Part shown: one piece after another, positions 25,899 to 34,579 of the stretch
Numbering within the stretch: the stretch's first letter is position 1
Layout: each line of letters begins with the position of its first letter
Assembly (NCBI RefSeq): GCF_000337595.1
Contig: NZ_AOIL01000042.1
Span: forward strand, 55,903 to 119,902
Length of the DNA stretch: 64,000 nucleotides
Reading direction: 5' to 3'
Source of the DNA: Natrialba taiwanensis DSM 12281
Lineage (GTDB): Archaea; Halobacteriota; Halobacteria; Halobacteriales; Natrialbaceae
Notes under the pieces: generated by a model
Databases searched by the model: none
Told to the model about the DNA's origin: nothing
What the model saw: only the letters and a program-made list of their open reading frames with translations
Position numbers and translations under genes: made by a program

Positions 25899-26435
25899 AT
25901 GAAACGTACACTCACGCTCACACTGGCAGTAGCGCTAATTGGGAGCCTCATGTTCATGGGGTTCACAGGAATGGCTGCAGCACAGAACGACACTAACTTG
26001 GAGTCTGGCAATGCAACGACCACTGCTGAAGTCAATCAGGACAATACCAACTCTCAAACGGGTATTGCAACTGCAATGAGCGCCGGTGCAGATGACGGTG
26101 CTTCTGACCACCACGACCACCACAAGGCCGACGATTCTGCCTCGGCTGGAGGCGCTGAGGCTGGAGTCACTCAGGCCCAGGATGTCAGCCAGGTCAACAC
26201 CGCTGAAATCAACCAAAACGCTGAAACGGGCGATGTCACCAATGAGGAAACGGAAGCACCCGCAGATGACGGTGCCGAAGACGGTGCCGAAGACGGTGAC
26301 CTTGAGGAACGAGTGTCTGATCTTGAAGATGACGTGACGGAAATCGAGGACAGTCTCATTGACCTCGAGGCTACGGTCGGTGACCTCGAGGCTACGGTCG
26401 ATGACCTCGTCGGTGAGGTCGGACTCGACGTCTAA
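25899..26435 (+). CDS. Secreted minor repeat protein with one permuted Q/N unit and a coiled coil
   Basis: A 178-residue protein with a Sec signal (MKRTLTLTLAVALIGSLMFM, cleavage near AAAQ at 29). Residues 43-63 (AEVNQDNTNSQTGIATAMSA) match the second half of the 511-residue protein's repeat (Q-x-N-x-N-x-Q-x-G-x-A-x-A). A His/Asp segment follows (SDHHDHHKADDS, 69-80), and residues 88-108 (AGVTQAQDVSQVNTAEINQN) match the first half. This second-half, His-linker, first-half order equals the stretch from unit 3 to unit 4 of the larger protein. An acidic linker (112-134) leads to a heptad coiled coil (135-172: LEERVSDLEDDVTEIEDSL and on). It is divergently transcribed from the larger gene. It could nucleate, cap or anchor a fibre made by the larger protein. 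GTG 25878 is an alternative start. Confidence 0.78.
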   Translation: MKRTLTLTLAVALIGSLMFMGFTGMAAAQNDTNLESGNATTTAEVNQDNTNSQTGIATAMSAGADDGASDHHDHHKADDSASAGGAEAGVTQAQDVSQVNTAEINQNAETGDVTNEETEAPADDGAEDGAEDGDLEERVSDLEDDVTEIEDSLIDLEATVGDLEATVDDLVGEVGLDV

Positions 26436-26456
26436 TCGCAGATAACTCGCCAAGAA

Positions 26457-26479
26457 TTTTTGAATCGCTTTTTGCGTTT
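26457..26479 (+). terminator. Oligo-T terminator candidate
   Basis: Two runs of five T and one of three T within 23 bases, starting 22 bases after the stop of the 178-residue repeat protein. Archaeal RNA polymerase commonly stops at such T-rich stretches. Confidence 0.45.
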
Positions 26480-26704
26480 CTAGGTTCAGTTCTAATGGAC
26501 ACCGGCAGATAACGGTTACATCCATCTGTCCACAACAGTCCGCAGGGTTCCACGTTCAGTCTCGGTCGATGACCATTCTGTCGGTCAGCAGTCAGTACGA
26601 CGGTAGCCGCATGCACAATCGTCCCCCACGGCGACGGCCGCAGTAGCGCAACCACCGTCACACCAGTCCGGCCGACAGTGTACTTTCCCCTTCGGACACT
26701 ATAT

Positions 26705-28087
26705 TCAGTCAGCCTTGATGGCGGCCGCCTCTGCCCGCCGAATCACCTCTCGAATCGCAAACCCGCTTTTCCGAGCAACCGCGCTGGCATCGTCATACTC
26801 CGCACTCACGTCGTACACCTCGCCAGCACTGTCGCTTGCAACTTTCACCGTCACCTCGTAGGTGTCGCCCGCGAGTTCAACGGCGGCCGTTCTGAACTCG
26901 CGCTGGGCGATCCAGCGGTGGGTTGCGCCGGCATCGCGGACCCCCAGCGTTCCGGTCTCCTCGGCCAGTCGCCTGGCAACTCGCCGTCTGTCCTCGGGTT
27001 TGCAGATTACCTTCACGAGGTGGCCAGGGCGGGATTTCTTCATCGTGACCGGAAGGATTGAGACATCACGCGCGCCCGCATCGGCCAGGGTGTCCTGCAG
27101 ACCGCCCAGAACCTCGGGAGGAGCGTCGTCGAGGTTCGTCTCGAGGACGGCGATATCGTCTTTCACCAGTCCGCCGCCACCCTCGCCGACCAGGACGCGG
27201 AGCACGTTCGGGTGGGGGTCGAGGTCGTAGCCGCCGGCACCGTAGCCGGCGTTTGTGAGTTCGAGTTCGGGAAGCGAGTCGACGCCGTCGGCGACGTGGG
27301 CGAGGATGGCAGCGCCGGTGGGGGTGAGCAGTTCGGCGTCGACGGGGCCGCCTCGGAGTGCCCAGTCGGCGTCCGCCGCGAGTTCGGCGACGGCGGGTGT
27401 GGGGATGGGATACTCGCCGTGGGCCATTGAAGCGGAGCCGCCGCCGGTCGCGAGGGGTGTCGTCACGACGCGGTCCGGGTCCAGATCGTGGAGGAGGACA
27501 ACTGTGCCGACGATATCCGCGATGGCGTCGTCGGCACCGACCTCGTGGAAGTGGATGTCTTCGAGAGCCGTGCCGTGAACGCTGGCTTCGGCCTCGCCGA
27601 GGCGTTCGAAGATGGCGAGGGCATCGCGCTCGATGGGCTCAGGGAGCCCCATCGCGTCGACGATAGCACGGACTTCCTGATAGCTGCGATGAGGGCCGTG
27701 ACCTTCGGCGTGCGTGTGGTCGTCGTGGCTGGTGTGGTCGTCGTGGCGATGTTGTCCCTGCGTGTGCTCGTGTGCGTGTTCGTGTTCGCGCTTCTGGTTG
27801 TCCTCGGCTGCCTCCGCAGCCGTCTCCGCCGAATCCGCATCAGTATCGGCGTCTGCATCAGCATCCGCGTCCGCCCCACTGTCGGACTCGGACCGTTCGT
27901 CGGTGAGAACCACATCGACCGTCGTTCCCGTGATTCCGCACTTGTCCGCCTCGGCGATGCGGTATTCGACTGCGAGTTCGTCCGTGATGAACTCGAGGCG
28001 GTCGGGATCAGCGCCGGCATCGAGGAGGGCGGCGAGGAGCATGTCGCCGCTTGCACCCATGCGGCCGTCGAAGGCGAGTAGCGTCAT
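26705..28087 (-). CDS. larC: LarC: nickel insertion into the pincer cofactor
   Basis: A 460-residue protein starting MTLLAFDGRMGASGDMLLAA, the LarC family N-terminus. Later it has ALAIFERLGEAEASVHG, FHEVGADDAIADIVGT and the C-terminal domain from about 290 (VLETNLDDAPPEVLGGLQDT). LarC inserts nickel into pyridinium-3,5-bisthiocarboxylate mononucleotide using CTP, making the cofactor of lactate racemase-type enzymes. An Asp/Ala-rich stretch (about 70-95) and a His-rich stretch with twelve His (about 101-133) are inserted in the N-terminal half, fitting nickel storage or delivery. The longer frame to 28255 is rejected because homology starts at 28087. No larA, larB or larE lies in the window. 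The symbol is secure at family level. Confidence 0.9.
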   Translation of the reverse strand: MTLLAFDGRMGASGDMLLAALLDAGADPDRLEFITDELAVEYRIAEADKCGITGTTVDVVLTDERSESDSGADADADADADTDADSAETAAEAAEDNQKREHEHAHEHTQGQHRHDDHTSHDDHTHAEGHGPHRSYQEVRAIVDAMGLPEPIERDALAIFERLGEAEASVHGTALEDIHFHEVGADDAIADIVGTVVLLHDLDPDRVVTTPLATGGGSASMAHGEYPIPTPAVAELAADADWALRGGPVDAELLTPTGAAILAHVADGVDSLPELELTNAGYGAGGYDLDPHPNVLRVLVGEGGGGLVKDDIAVLETNLDDAPPEVLGGLQDTLADAGARDVSILPVTMKKSRPGHLVKVICKPEDRRRVARRLAEETGTLGVRDAGATHRWIAQREFRTAAVELAGDTYEVTVKVASDSAGEVYDVSAEYDDASAVARKSGFAIREVIRRAEAAAIKAD

Positions 28088-28232
28088 CGTGATATACGTA
28101 TGGAGTCGGTGCCGAGCGCAAAAAGCCATCTTCTCGAGACTGCCCGGTGACGACGAGCGCGAGTCCGTGACCGTGAGTCTTTCTCCGATTCTCTCAAAAC
28201 CCACCGCCGTCGACACTTCTATGTAGCTTCCA

Positions 28233-28250
28233 ACCAAACATAGATTTGGT
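28233..28250. promoter_or_regulatory. Perfect inverted repeat over the CDC48 promoter
   Basis: ACCAAA-CATAGA-TTTGGT, two six-base arms around a six-base spacer. The spacer lies 25-30 bases before the ATG at 28269, where the TATA box of a leaderless transcript should be. A protein bound here would cover the promoter. No regulator is known to me for it. Confidence 0.45.
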
Positions 28251-28268
28251 AGCACCTAGCAAACTCAG

Positions 28269-28334
28269 ATGAGCAAAAAACCTATCCGATCCGGAATCGG
28301 AGTCACAGACATTGCCGTGGATCCTGAATCATGA
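28269..28334 (+). CDS. 21-residue ORF overlapping the CDC48 start (leader peptide candidate)
   Basis: ATG at 28269 opens [20 protein letters not shown] followed by Ser and a TGA at 28332-28334. The stop overlaps the CDC48 start codon in an ATGA arrangement (28331-28334), the usual sign of translational coupling in archaea. An AT-rich, palindromic promoter candidate lies about 25 bases upstream of this ATG, whereas none lies that close to the CDC48 ATG, so a ribosome should meet this frame first. It may be a real microprotein or a regulatory leader. Too short to assign by homology. Confidence 0.5.
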   Translation: MSKKPIRSGIGVTDIAVDPES

Positions 28335-30559
28335 ATGAAGTTCAACTGGAGGTTGCGAAGGCGTACCCGAACGACTCGGGTCGTGGTATCGCCCGGCTCG
28401 ACCCGGACACGCTGTTGCATTTGAAGCTGAGTCCGGGCGACATCATCGAAATCGAAGGCGCAGATACGACCGCTGCGAAGGTGTGGCGTGCGGACCGGCA
28501 GGACTGGAACACGGATACCGTCCGAATCGACGGGTTCACGCGACAGAACGCCGACGTGGGTATCGGCGAGCGAGTGACGATTCGCAAGGCGGAGGCGACC
28601 AAGGCCGATAGCCTCGTCCTCGCCCCGCCCGAGGAGGCGTCGGTGCAGTTCGGCTCCGACGCTGCGGGCATGGTCAAACGCCAGATTCTGAAACGGCCGG
28701 TCGTCGGTCGCGATATCGTCCCCGTCATGTCCTCGACGAACCACCCGTTTATGCGGTCGCCCGGCCAGGCGATCCCGCTGATCGCAGTCGAAACCGAACC
28801 CGAGGGGGTGGTCCTCATCACTGAAGACACCGACGTCGAACTCCGCGAAGAACCCATCTCTGGCTTCGAGAAGACCGGCGGCGGGATCACCTACGAGGAC
28901 ATCGGCGGACTCCAGAGCGAGATCCAGCGGGTCCGGGAGATGGTCGAACTCCCGATGAAACACCCCCAGATCTTCAAGAAATTGGGGATCGAACCCCCGC
29001 AGGGCGTCCTCCTGCACGGCCCGCCCGGAACCGGGAAAACCCTGCTCGCGAAGGCCGTCGCCAACGAAACCTCAGCGTCGTTCTTCTCGATCGCCGGCCC
29101 GGAGATCATCTCGAAGTACTACGGCGAGTCCGAACAGCAGTTACGCGAAATCTTCGAGGACGCGAGCGAGGAGTCACCCGCCATCATCTTCATCGATGAA
29201 CTCGACTCCATCGCACCCAAACGCGAGGACGTGACCGGCGAGGTCGAACGCCGCGTCGTCGCCCAACTGCTGACGATGATGGACGGCCTCGAAACGCGCG
29301 GCCAGGTCATCGTCATCGCGGCGACCAACCGCGTCGACAGCGTCGATCCCGCACTGCGCCGCCCCGGCCGCTTCGACCGCGAGATCGAAATCGGCGTCCC
29401 CGACGAAACCGGCCGCGAAGAGATCCTGCAGATTCACACGCGCGGCATGCCCCTCTCGGACGACGTCAACCTCTCGCACCTGGCCGACGAAACCCACGGC
29501 TTCGTCGGTGCGGACATCGAGAGCCTGACCAAAGAGGCCGCGATGAAGGCGCTGCGGCGCTACCTCCCGGAAATCGACTTAGACGAGGAGGACATCCCGC
29601 CCAGCCTGATCGACCGAATGATCGTCAAACGCGAGGACTTCCGCGGTGCGCTCAACGAAGTCGAACCCTCCGCGATGCGGGAAGTTCTCGTCGAACTTCC
29701 GAAGATCACCTGGGACGACGTCGGCGGCCTTCACAATGCCAAGGATCAAGTCAAAGAGTCCGTCGAGTGGCCGCTCAACAACCCCGAACGGTTCACCCGA
29801 CTCGGAATCGATCCGCCCGCCGGCGTCCTGCTGTACGGCCCACCCGGAACCGGGAAGACGCTCATGGCGAAAGCCGTCGCCAACGAAACCAACGCCAACT
29901 TCATCTCCGTGCGCGGGCCGCAACTACTCAGCAAATGGGTCGGCGAATCGGAGAAGGCCATCCGCCAGACCTTCCGGAAAGCCCGGCAGGTCTCGCCCAC
30001 GGTGATCTTCTTCGACGAACTCGACGCGCTCGCCCCCGGCCGCGGCGGCGAAACCGGGTCGAACGTCTCCGAACGCGTCGTCAACCAGCTCCTGACCGAA
30101 CTCGACGGACTGGAAGACATGGAGGACGTGATGGTCATCGGCGCGACGAACCGTCCGGACATGATCGATCCCGCGCTCTTGCGCTCGGGTCGCTTCGACC
30201 GCCTCGTCATGATCGGCGAACCCGATATCGAGGGCCGCGAACGCATCCTCGATATCCACACCCAGGAGACGCCGCTGGCCGCGGACGTAACCCTCCGTGA
30301 AATCGCCGAGATCACCGACGGCTACGTCGGGAGCGATCTCGAATCGATCGCCCGCGAGGCCGCGATCGAAGCCCTGCGCGAGGACCACGAGGCGAACGTC
30401 GTCGAGATGCGCCACTTCCGGCAGGCGATGGAGAACGTCCGCCCGACGATCACCGACGACATCCTCGACTACTACGAACAGATCGAAGACGAGTTCAAGG
30501 GTGGTTCGGCCGGCCCGGACCCGACGGGTCGTCGCGGCAGCCGGATCGGTTTCCAGTAA
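28331..30559 (+). CDS. CDC48-type AAA+ ATPase (VAT/p97 homologue)
   Basis: A 742-residue protein with the double-psi barrel N-domain (residues 1 to about 190: [33 protein letters not shown]) and two AAA modules. D1 has Walker A GPPGTGKT at about 230-237 and Walker [10 protein letters not shown] near 289. D2 has GPPGTGKT at about 503-510 and VIFFDELDA near 562. Arginine-finger regions [10 protein letters not shown] and RSGRFDRLV are intact. The protein forms a hexamer that unfolds or disassembles substrates with ATP, working with the proteasome in archaea. The start is the ATG overlapping the small upstream frame. The C-terminus is short, without a clear proteasome-binding tail beyond RIGFQ. 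Confidence 0.95.
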   Translation: MNEVQLEVAKAYPNDSGRGIARLDPDTLLHLKLSPGDIIEIEGADTTAAKVWRADRQDWNTDTVRIDGFTRQNADVGIGERVTIRKAEATKADSLVLAPPEEASVQFGSDAAGMVKRQILKRPVVGRDIVPVMSSTNHPFMRSPGQAIPLIAVETEPEGVVLITEDTDVELREEPISGFEKTGGGITYEDIGGLQSEIQRVREMVELPMKHPQIFKKLGIEPPQGVLLHGPPGTGKTLLAKAVANETSASFFSIAGPEIISKYYGESEQQLREIFEDASEESPAIIFIDELDSIAPKREDVTGEVERRVVAQLLTMMDGLETRGQVIVIAATNRVDSVDPALRRPGRFDREIEIGVPDETGREEILQIHTRGMPLSDDVNLSHLADETHGFVGADIESLTKEAAMKALRRYLPEIDLDEEDIPPSLIDRMIVKREDFRGALNEVEPSAMREVLVELPKITWDDVGGLHNAKDQVKESVEWPLNNPERFTRLGIDPPAGVLLYGPPGTGKTLMAKAVANETNANFISVRGPQLLSKWVGESEKAIRQTFRKARQVSPTVIFFDELDALAPGRGGETGSNVSERVVNQLLTELDGLEDMEDVMVIGATNRPDMIDPALLRSGRFDRLVMIGEPDIEGRERILDIHTQETPLAADVTLREIAEITDGYVGSDLESIAREAAIEALREDHEANVVEMRHFRQAMENVRPTITDDILDYYEQIEDEFKGGSAGPDPTGRRGSRIGFQ

Positions 30560-30967
30560 CGGTCTGCCGTTCTGGTCTGTTCCCTGTTCTCTCCCGCTCG
30601 AATTCTTCGGTCCACACCACCCGCGGTACCGCCGACCGGTCTCCGTCTCCCCTGCGTACTCCGTCCGATCCCGTTCGAGCGGCCGCTGGTGGTGTCCGCT
30701 ACTCGCGAGTTATCGTCCGTCTTCTTGGTCAATTGGTCCCGCGACCAGCGTCCCCACATCGACAGCACACGTCGGCAACAGCGACGTAATCACTGCTTAC
30801 TGCAACCACGGATCGCTTACGCAGATCTTACCGACCGACCACGACCAGTGGCGCTCACCTGAACTCGAGTGGGGAGACGGAGATTCGCATGAATTCCGAC
30901 CAACGATTCGAAACAGTCGCGCTGCTATATGCCGGCCGCAATCATGAATTGGACCAACGGTGTCTCG
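30560..30967. other. Intergenic region after CDC48
   Basis: About 410 bases. Pyrimidine-rich sequence follows the CDC48 stop and may end its transcript. No repeat or RNA gene is evident and the open frames here lack any domain pattern. The start of the next gene is uncertain, so a promoter cannot be placed. Confidence 0.4.
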
Positions 30968-31504
30968 ATGTCGGAATCTGCATCTCCCCGGGAGTTGGCC
31001 GCTGCATCGAACGAGATAACGTCCGGTTCGACGCCGTCGAACGAATCGGCGTCACCACCAGCCACAACGATGGACACACCAGCGACGATAGCGGACTCCA
31101 CAACAGCAACGACCGTCCGTGCGGACACGCCACCCGCCACCGACTCGGCTTCGTCCGCGTCGGCTCCTTCCTCAACTCGTTCGTCGTCCGCGTCCTCGTC
31201 GCTCTCTTCTTCCACTGGAGCGGCTTCCGGTTCACCATCTCCCTCATCCTCCCCCTCCTCCTCACCTTCCCCGGCCGACTCTACCCACCTACACACACTC
31301 ACCTCGTACCTCCGCATCACCGGCTTCTGGGCCGCAATCGTCCTCCCGTTCATCTACATCCCGATCCTGCTTACCGGACTCTCCACGCGCGTCCAGACGA
31401 CCGCGTTCCTCCTCCTGTTCCTCCTCAACCTCCTCGCCCTCTACGCCGGCCACACCCACCGGCAGGACGACAGGCAAAACGCCACTCCACCGCGGCATCG
31501 GTAG
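30968..31504 (+). CDS. Small two-helix membrane protein with Ser-rich N-terminus
   Basis: A 178-residue frame. The last ~65 residues are clearly protein-like: LHTLTSYLRITGFWAAIVLP, IYIPILLTGLSTRVQTTAF and LLLFLLNLLALYAGHTH give two transmembrane helices with a polar turn between, then an Arg-rich tail. The N-terminal ~110 residues are Ser/Pro/Thr/Ala-rich and probably disordered; the true start may be 30968 or a later ATG such as 31067. I do not know a named family or function. It ends four bases from the stop of the convergent EamA gene. Confidence 0.5.
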   Translation: MSESASPRELAAASNEITSGSTPSNESASPPATTMDTPATIADSTTATTVRADTPPATDSASSASAPSSTRSSSASSSLSSSTGAASGSPSPSSSPSSSPSPADSTHLHTLTSYLRITGFWAAIVLPFIYIPILLTGLSTRVQTTAFLLLFLLNLLALYAGHTHRQDDRQNATPPRHR

Positions 31505-31508
31505 CTCG

Positions 31509-32477
31509 CTACTCTCGACTCCGAGCCGCCAGCGACCACACGTGACTGAACTCGTCGCGGATCGCCTGGCGTTTGACGAGGACGAATCCGAGTGCGATGA
31601 GCCCGAATCCGGCGACCGTCGTAGCGTCGACGACCTGATCGAGGTAGAGCCAGCCGACGACGGCGGTGAAGATCGGCGCGACGTACGAGACCATGTTGAT
31701 CTCGACGGCTCCCAGGCGCTCGAGCAGGTCGAAGTAAAGCAGGAAGCCGAGCGCGCTCGCGATCAGTGAGAGGTACGCGAGCGCGCCGATCGCTTGCGGG
31801 TCGGTCCAGGCCGCCGGGTCGATCGGTTCTCGCAGGCCGAGGCTGACGAGATGCATCAGTACCGCCCCACCGAGCATCGACCAGGCTTCCATCGTTTCGA
31901 TCGGGAGCGTCGCCTCGATCCGACGGGTGAGAACGCTCCCCAGGGCGAAGGCGGTCGCCGCACAGAAGACGAGCGCCTTCGCGACGGCGTCCGTTGCGAA
32001 CAGGTTCGAGGGATCGGGCTGGACGATAACGGCGACGCCGACCAGTCCGAACACCACACCGACGATTCCGGCCCACGAGAGCGCATCGGATGGCAACAAG
32101 ACGCGGCTAAAGCCCGTCGTCAGGATCGGCGAGAGACTTACCAGAATCGCGGCCGCAGCGGCAGTCGTGTTCAGTTGCCCCATGAAGAGAAACACGTGGT
32201 AGGCTGCGATCAGCAGGGTCGCACCGACGGCGGCGACGGCCCACTCGCCACGAGTTCGTGGATACCAGTCGTCGACGGTACCGGCTGCGTACGCGAGCAT
32301 CACGAGGCCGGCGATATCGTAGCGAAATGCTGCGAAGAGAACTGGTGGGAAGTATTTGAGGCCGGCGCTGATTGCGACGAATGCCGTTCCCCAAGCCGCT
32401 GCAAGCGTCAGGAAGAGTCCGAAGTTCCGGTAGCGACTCACACTCGATTCACAGCAGTGCTCTCGATTCTGAGACAC
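31509..32477 (-). CDS. EamA/DMT family transporter
   Basis: A 322-residue membrane protein with about ten transmembrane helices in two EamA halves. The first has LTLAAAWGTAFVAISAGLKY and FAAFRYDIAGLVMLAY, and the second begins near 160 (ALVFCAATAFALGSVLTRRI). The conserved YVAPIFTAVVGWLYLDQVV near 262 marks the family. Members export metabolites such as amino acids or purines; the substrate here is unknown. The N-terminus has two adjacent Cys before the first helix. It is transcribed alone. Confidence 0.85.
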   Translation of the reverse strand: MSQNREHCCESSVSRYRNFGLFLTLAAAWGTAFVAISAGLKYFPPVLFAAFRYDIAGLVMLAYAAGTVDDWYPRTRGEWAVAAVGATLLIAAYHVFLFMGQLNTTAAAAAILVSLSPILTTGFSRVLLPSDALSWAGIVGVVFGLVGVAVIVQPDPSNLFATDAVAKALVFCAATAFALGSVLTRRIEATLPIETMEAWSMLGGAVLMHLVSLGLREPIDPAAWTDPQAIGALAYLSLIASALGFLLYFDLLERLGAVEINMVSYVAPIFTAVVGWLYLDQVVDATTVAGFGLIALGFVLVKRQAIRDEFSHVWSLAARSRE

Positions 32478-32620
32478 TATGTGTTTCGATTCGAATGGGA
32501 TAGCGCGAGTCGCTATGCCGCAGAAAGATCAGAACTGAGACGAGTAGCGAGTGGATAGTAGACGGCTATCGCGCGACCGACGGATGGTTTGAAAGCTGGC
32601 GTCTCCTGTTGTCTCGGCTG

Positions 32621-32995
32621 CTACAGCGTTGGCTGCTTGCGGAGTTCGGGGATCTCCTCGGTCTGTTTGAACTGCTCGAGGAGCGGTTTGATGTCTTCGA
32701 ACCCTTCACTGAGTACGATATCGCCGCTTCGAAGGTCGTATTCGATGATATCGTAGTCAGCGAGCCGTGGCAGGTGGTTGTGAACCAGTGAGACGTACAG
32801 CTGTCGGCGAGTGTCGCCGTCAACGGTGTCGACCGTTTCGCCGCGTTTCCAGGCGACGATCTGCGTGAGCAGGTCATCGAGCGTCGTCTGGTGGTCGTCC
32901 GCCAGCTGGTAGAGCAGGTAGCGACGTTCCGTTTTCGACAGCAGGTCGCAGGCTGCTTCCATCCGGGAGGCGGTCGCGCGGTCTGAGTAGGTCAT
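32621..32995 (-). CDS. DUF7344-type winged-helix protein
   Basis: A 124-residue acidic winged-helix protein: ASRMEAACDLLSKTERRYLL at the start, helix-turn-helix around DDLLTQIVAWKRGETV and RRQLYVSLVHNHLPRLADYD, and a wing IIEYDLRSGDIVLSEG. This is the common haloarchaeal DUF7344 arrangement, thought to regulate transcription. No operator is evident. It lies next to the transport operon on the same strand but 190 bases downstream of it, so a link is uncertain. Confidence 0.85.
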   Translation of the reverse strand: MTYSDRATASRMEAACDLLSKTERRYLLYQLADDHQTTLDDLLTQIVAWKRGETVDTVDGDTRRQLYVSLVHNHLPRLADYDIIEYDLRSGDIVLSEGFEDIKPLLEQFKQTEEIPELRKQPTL

Positions 32996-33184
32996 ATCTG
33001 TGTCAGGCCCCAGGCGGTATTACACCTGCTGCCAATACAAATTGGTTCTGCATGGTTCTGCATGTAACAGATACCGATAATGGTGACCAGACTCACTGTC
33101 CTGCCAATATTCACGCTAGATGATTGTTATAGCAGAGACATCAGCAGAACGGGTGAACCGTACCCTGTCCCTCCGGGAGCGAGT

Positions 33185-34579
33185 TCAGCCGCGCCACGAG
33201 TTCGGATCGACCGCGCCCTCGAAGTCGGCGGCCGTCCCGTAGAGGTGGCAGGCGACCGAATGTGTGTTGTTCCCGAGTCCTGGGTGATCGCGTTCGCAGA
33301 CGCTCTCGTATTCCGTCCGGAGGATGGCCGCAGCGTCCTCCCAGTTCGAGGCGGCCAGTTCGGTGAGGGCCGTTTCGACGATTTCGTCGTGGTGCGGCGG
33401 AAGGGGTTCGTCGAACAGGCGACGCTTCAGGGCCGCGACGAACGCCGGGATGTCGGCCTCTGGAACGGAACCGTCCTCGACGGTGAACTGATCGTCGTCA
33501 CCGACGGTCTCGAGCGAGATATCGCGGCTCTCGATGCGCTCTCGAACCGTCATGAGTTCGCGGTACGTGTCCTGGTCGATGTCGAGATCCTCGGGTGGAA
33601 TCACCATCGGACAGCGCGTCCGGAACCGACAACCACTCGGTGGGTCGCGCGGCGAGGGTACGTCACCCGCAAGCGTCTCCCGATCGCGCTCTCGTTCGTC
33701 CGTCGTCGCTCGGGGAACGCTCTCGAGCAGCGCCTTCGTGTAGGGGTGTTTCGGGTCCTCGAACAGTTCTTCGACGGGACCGATTTCGACGATTTCGCCC
33801 AGGTACATCACCGCAACACGGTCACAGATATGACGAATCACGGAGAGGTCGTGACTGATGAGCAGGTAGGTCAGATCGAACTCCGCCTGGAGATCTTCCA
33901 AGAGGTTCAGGACTTGCGCCTGCACCGATACGTCAAGCGCGCTCGTCGGCTCGTCTAACACTAGAAACTCCGGTTCGAGTGCGAGCGCTCGCGCGATCCC
34001 GATGCGCTGGCGCTGCCCGCCGGAGAACTCGTGTGGATACCGATCGAGCTGGTCGACCGAGAGGCCGACCCGTTCGAGGAGATCACGGACGCGTTCGCGG
34101 CGCTCTTCGTCCGCTCCGACGTCGTGAATGTCGAGCGGCTGCTGGACGATATCGCCGATCGTCATTCGGGGATCGAGACTCGAAAACGGGTCCTGGAAGA
34201 CGACCTGCGCTTCCCGTCGGAACGCGGTAAGGTCGCTGCCCTCCATTTCATAGACGTTTGTTCCGGCGAACTCGACGCGCCCGTCGGTTGGCTCCTGGAG
34301 TCGCAATAGCGTCTCACCCGTCGTCGACTTCCCACAGCCGGATTCGCCGACGAGACCGAGCGTCTCGCCTTCACGGATCTCAAAGCTCACGCCGTCGACG
34401 GCCTGCACGGCGACCGGTTCGTCACCGAGCAGGCGGTCGAGTAGCGAGTCGTTCTCCCAGAAGTACTTCTGGAGGTTTTCGACGCGGACGAGCGGTTCCC
34501 CGTCGGGGGTGTCCGTCCCGATTCCGGTAGCGAGTCCGGCGTCCACCGAACTCGTCGCACGGTTGTCGTCGGAACTCAT
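33185..34579 (-). CDS. Dipeptide/oligopeptide/nickel ABC transporter ATP-binding protein (OppF-type)
   Basis: A 464-residue ATPase. Walker [10 protein letters not shown] is near residue 77, Q-loop [11 protein letters not shown] near 131, signature [12 protein letters not shown] near 186 and Walker [13 protein letters not shown] near 206. The C-terminal oligopeptide-family cluster [10 protein letters not shown] (near 327) follows. About 130 extra residues after it extend past the usual end and finish with a fifth-Cys segment [10 protein letters not shown]. It forms a heterodimer with the OppD-type protein whose gene overlaps it by four bases. Last gene of a five-gene transport operon read from 39551. 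Confidence 0.92.
   Translation of the reverse strand: MSSDDNRATSSVDAGLATGIGTDTPDGEPLVRVENLQKYFWENDSLLDRLLGDEPVAVQAVDGVSFEIREGETLGLVGESGCGKSTTGETLLRLQEPTDGRVEFAGTNVYEMEGSDLTAFRREAQVVFQDPFSSLDPRMTIGDIVQQPLDIHDVGADEERRERVRDLLERVGLSVDQLDRYPHEFSGGQRQRIGIARALALEPEFLVLDEPTSALDVSVQAQVLNLLEDLQAEFDLTYLLISHDLSVIRHICDRVAVMYLGEIVEIGPVEELFEDPKHPYTKALLESVPRATTDERERDRETLAGDVPSPRDPPSGCRFRTRCPMVIPPEDLDIDQDTYRELMTVRERIESRDISLETVGDDDQFTVEDGSVPEADIPAFVAALKRRLFDEPLPPHHDEIVETALTELAASNWEDAAAILRTEYESVCERDHPGLGNNTHSVACHLYGTAADFEGAVDPNSWRG

Noticed and set aside
30925-31353. Minus-strand Glu/Asp-rich frame of 142 residues
   Set aside because: It is opposite the Ser-rich part of the plus-strand membrane protein. The plus-strand frame has convincing transmembrane helices, though its N-terminal half is less certain.
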